Positions 5,933-7,465 of a stretch of DNA of 7,465 bases are shown piece by piece. The translations under genes were made by a program, and so were the position numbers. The notes beneath the pieces are model-generated. The model was not told the origin of the DNA. It worked only from the letters and a program-made list of their open reading frames with translations, and ran no database searches. Source of the stretch: Bacteroidales bacterium (GTDB lineage Bacteria > Bacteroidota > Bacteroidia > Bacteroidales > VadinHA17); contig JABUEV010000108.1 of NCBI GenBank assembly GCA_013314865.1, positions 1 through 7,465 of the forward strand, written 5' to 3'. Position 1 is the first letter of the stretch; each line of letters begins with the position of its first letter.

Positions 5933-7465
5933 ATGGCTCACGAAAGGCTATCACCACGGCAGAAAATGATCGGTATGATGTACCTGATTCTTACCGCCAT
6001 GCTTGCACTTAACGTATCAAAGGAAGCCGTTGAAGCATTTAAAAAGGTTGACAGGAGTCTTACAACAACCCTTGCAAATTATGTTATAAAAAATAACAGG
6101 ATTTACCAGGAGTTTGACAGGGCTGCAGCAGAAAACCCGACAAAAGCAGGTAAATACAAGAATCTGGCATATGAAGTTAAAGCCCGTGCTGATGAAACTT
6201 ATGAATATATACAGGACCTGAAAATTGAAATTATAACAAAAGCAGAAGGCGAAGACACTGAAGCTGTGCAGGGAAGGGAAATTTTCATAGAAAAAGTAAA
6301 AAAGATTGATGAAAACAACGTGCCTTCAGAAGTTCTTATCGGTGCAAATGAAAACGGTAAGGCAAGCACCCTCAAAGCCCTGATCAATGACTACCGTGAG
6401 TTTCTTATTTCAACACTTGATGGCAATAATCCTTCAGCAGAAGATGCTCTCCGTTCAAGTCTTAACACTGATGACGGAAGAGACCCTGACGGTCAGCCGG
6501 CAAGGTGGGAAAACCTTACATTTCAGACTCTCCCGCTGGTTGCAGTAATTACCATTCTCTCCAAAATGCAGGTTGATGTCAGAAACGGTGAAACAGAGGT
6601 ACTTAATTATCTGTATTCTCAGATAGACGCCGCTTCATTTAAATTCAACAAACTCATGCCTATAGTTATTCCAAATGCAAACTATGTAACTTCAGGCAGT
6701 GATTATGAAGCTCAGGTTTTTATTTCTGCTTTCGATACCACCCAGGCTCCGGTAATTAAAGTTGGCGATCAGGTTCTGCCACTGGACGAGACAGGCAAAG
6801 GAATCTATAAAGTTCGGGCAAGCGGCACTCCTGGAAAAAGAACATGGGGAGGTGTCATTTCCCTGAAAGCTCCTGATGGCAGTCTGAAAAACTATCCGTT
6901 CGAGTCATCTTATGTTGTGGGTGAACCTAACGTAGTAGTATCCCCGACCGCCATGAATGTAATGTATTATGGAATACCCAATCCTATTGATGTCTCTGTC
7001 CCCGGAATCTCTCCGGATAAAATAAAAATTAAGGTTGTAAACGGAACCGTGTCAACAGAAAAAGTGAAGAATTCAAGAGGAGTCACCTTCAAAGGAAACT
7101 GGAGTGTCAGGCCAAGCGCAATAGGGCAAAATGTTCAGATTGTGGTTACGGCTGATATAAACGGAAAACCGGTGACATATCCTCCATATGAATTCAGAGT
7201 GAAAAAAATTCCCGACCCGGTTGCAGTTTTCGGGGGAAAAAGTACAGGAACCATTCCTAAAAACACAGCTGCCGCACAAACCGGTGTCTATGCTTCACTG
7301 CCTGAATTTGACTTCGACCTGGTGTATAAAATTACAGGCTTCACTGTCCTTTATACTGATAACAGGGGTGACTTTGAAGAAGTAAGCAATTCAAGCGCAC
7401 TTACACAAAAACAAAAGGACCTGATAAACCGACTTACAAGAGGCAAGAATCTTTTCATAAAAGAT
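5933..7465 (+). CDS. gldM: GldM/PorM, inner-membrane and periplasmic T9SS motor shaft; 3' end cut by window edge
   Basis: The frame opens at ATG 5933 (MAHERLSPRQKMIGMMYLIL) and stays open for 511 codons to the last base. GldM proteins are about 515-530 residues, so only a short C-terminal piece is missing. The N-terminus is diagnostic: R-x-x-P-R-Q-K-M, then one membrane helix (about 12-30) ending in LALNVSKEAVEAF. Arg9 matches Arg9 of F. johnsoniae GldM, which pairs with the GldL glutamate. The rest is periplasmic. A mainly helical first domain (about 36-225) ends near WENLTFQTLPLVAVITILSKMQVDVRNGE. Three beta-rich domains follow, at about 228-330 (FNKLMPIVIPNANYVTSGSDYEAQVFISAFD), 330-425 (EPNVVVSPTAMNVMYYGIPNPIDVSVPG) and from about 427 (PDPVAVFGGKSTGTI). 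These fit the D1-D4 arrangement known from GldM/PorM structures. GldM links the motor to the GldK-GldN ring. The gene follows gldL by 37 bp; gldN is expected next. Confidence 0.96.
   Translation, partial: MAHERLSPRQKMIGMMYLILTAMLALNVSKEAVEAFKKVDRSLTTTLANYVIKNNRIYQEFDRAAAENPTKAGKYKNLAYEVKARADETYEYIQDLKIEIITKAEGEDTEAVQGREIFIEKVKKIDENNVPSEVLIGANENGKASTLKALINDYREFLISTLDGNNPSAEDALRSSLNTDDGRDPDGQPARWENLTFQTLPLVAVITILSKMQVDVRNGETEVLNYLYSQIDAASFKFNKLMPIVIPNANYVTSGSDYEAQVFISAFDTTQAPVIKVGDQVLPLDETGKGIYKVRASGTPGKRTWGGVISLKAPDGSLKNYPFESSYVVGEPNVVVSPTAMNVMYYGIPNPIDVSVPGISPDKIKIKVVNGTVSTEKVKNSRGVTFKGNWSVRPSAIGQNVQIVVTADINGKPVTYPPYEFRVKKIPDPVAVFGGKSTGTIPKNTAAAQTGVYASLPEFDFDLVYKITGFTVLYTDNRGDFEEVSNSSALTQKQKDLINRLTRGKNLFIKD

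Noticed and set aside
6199..7279. Minus-strand open frames at 6199-6387 and 7073-7279
   Set aside because: Both lie opposite gldM, whose plus-strand frame is continuous and strongly family-like throughout.
1..7465. CRISPR arrays, tRNA or rRNA genes, insertion sequences, att sites
   Set aside because: I saw no regularly spaced direct repeats, cloverleaf-like sequences, transposase motifs or terminal inverted repeats; the window is almost wholly coding with core genes.

Overview
The window is a piece of a Bacteroidota chromosome carrying most of the core locus of the type IX secretion system (T9SS). All genes lie on the + strand. The evidence for the phylum is the gene set itself: the PorP, GldK/PorK, GldL/PorL and GldM/PorM families are essentially restricted to Bacteroidota. 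The DNA is moderately AT-rich, and the gene starts lack purine-rich Shine-Dalgarno sites, as is common in that phylum. The order porP-porK-porL-porM matches the por operon of Porphyromonas gingivalis better than the flavobacterial layout, where the SprF/PorP gene is not directly upstream of gldK. A Bacteroidales-like or related anaerobic or marine lineage is therefore my best guess, but genus cannot be read from this sequence.

Layout: (1) 1-1290, the 3' part of topA (DNA topoisomerase I), open at the left edge. (2) 1297-2466, a 389-residue arginase/formimidoylglutamase-fold protein whose metal-binding motifs are degraded. It starts 6 bp after topA, so the two are probably cotranscribed. (3) 2467-2643, the largest non-coding stretch, AT-rich, with a weak terminator-like hairpin, a poor Bacteroidota-type promoter match and an inverted repeat. 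This is where T9SS transcription most plausibly begins. (4) 2644-3588, porP, an outer-membrane barrel protein, probably with a GTG start. (5) 3640-4986, gldK/porK, a lipoprotein with a non-catalytic FGE-sulfatase (SUMF1) fold. (6) 5011-5895, gldL/porL, an inner-membrane motor protein with a long cytoplasmic tail. (7) 5933 to the right edge, gldM/porM, the inner-membrane/periplasmic motor shaft, missing only its last few residues. gldN/porN would be expected just past the right edge.

How they work together, from established T9SS biology: GldL and GldM form the proton-driven inner-membrane motor. The GldM periplasmic domains reach up to the GldK-GldN ring under the outer membrane, and PorP/SprF barrels act at the outer membrane with the translocon or surface substrates. 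The residues known to matter for the motor (Arg9 of GldM; Lys, His and Glu in the GldL membrane hairpin) are all present, so the motor looks functional.

The system is known rather than new. The least-explained element is the arginase-fold protein between topA and the T9SS genes: it keeps the scaffold but has lost three of the six canonical manganese ligands. A second point of interest is an internal repeat in the GldL cytoplasmic tail that is nearly identical at the DNA level.
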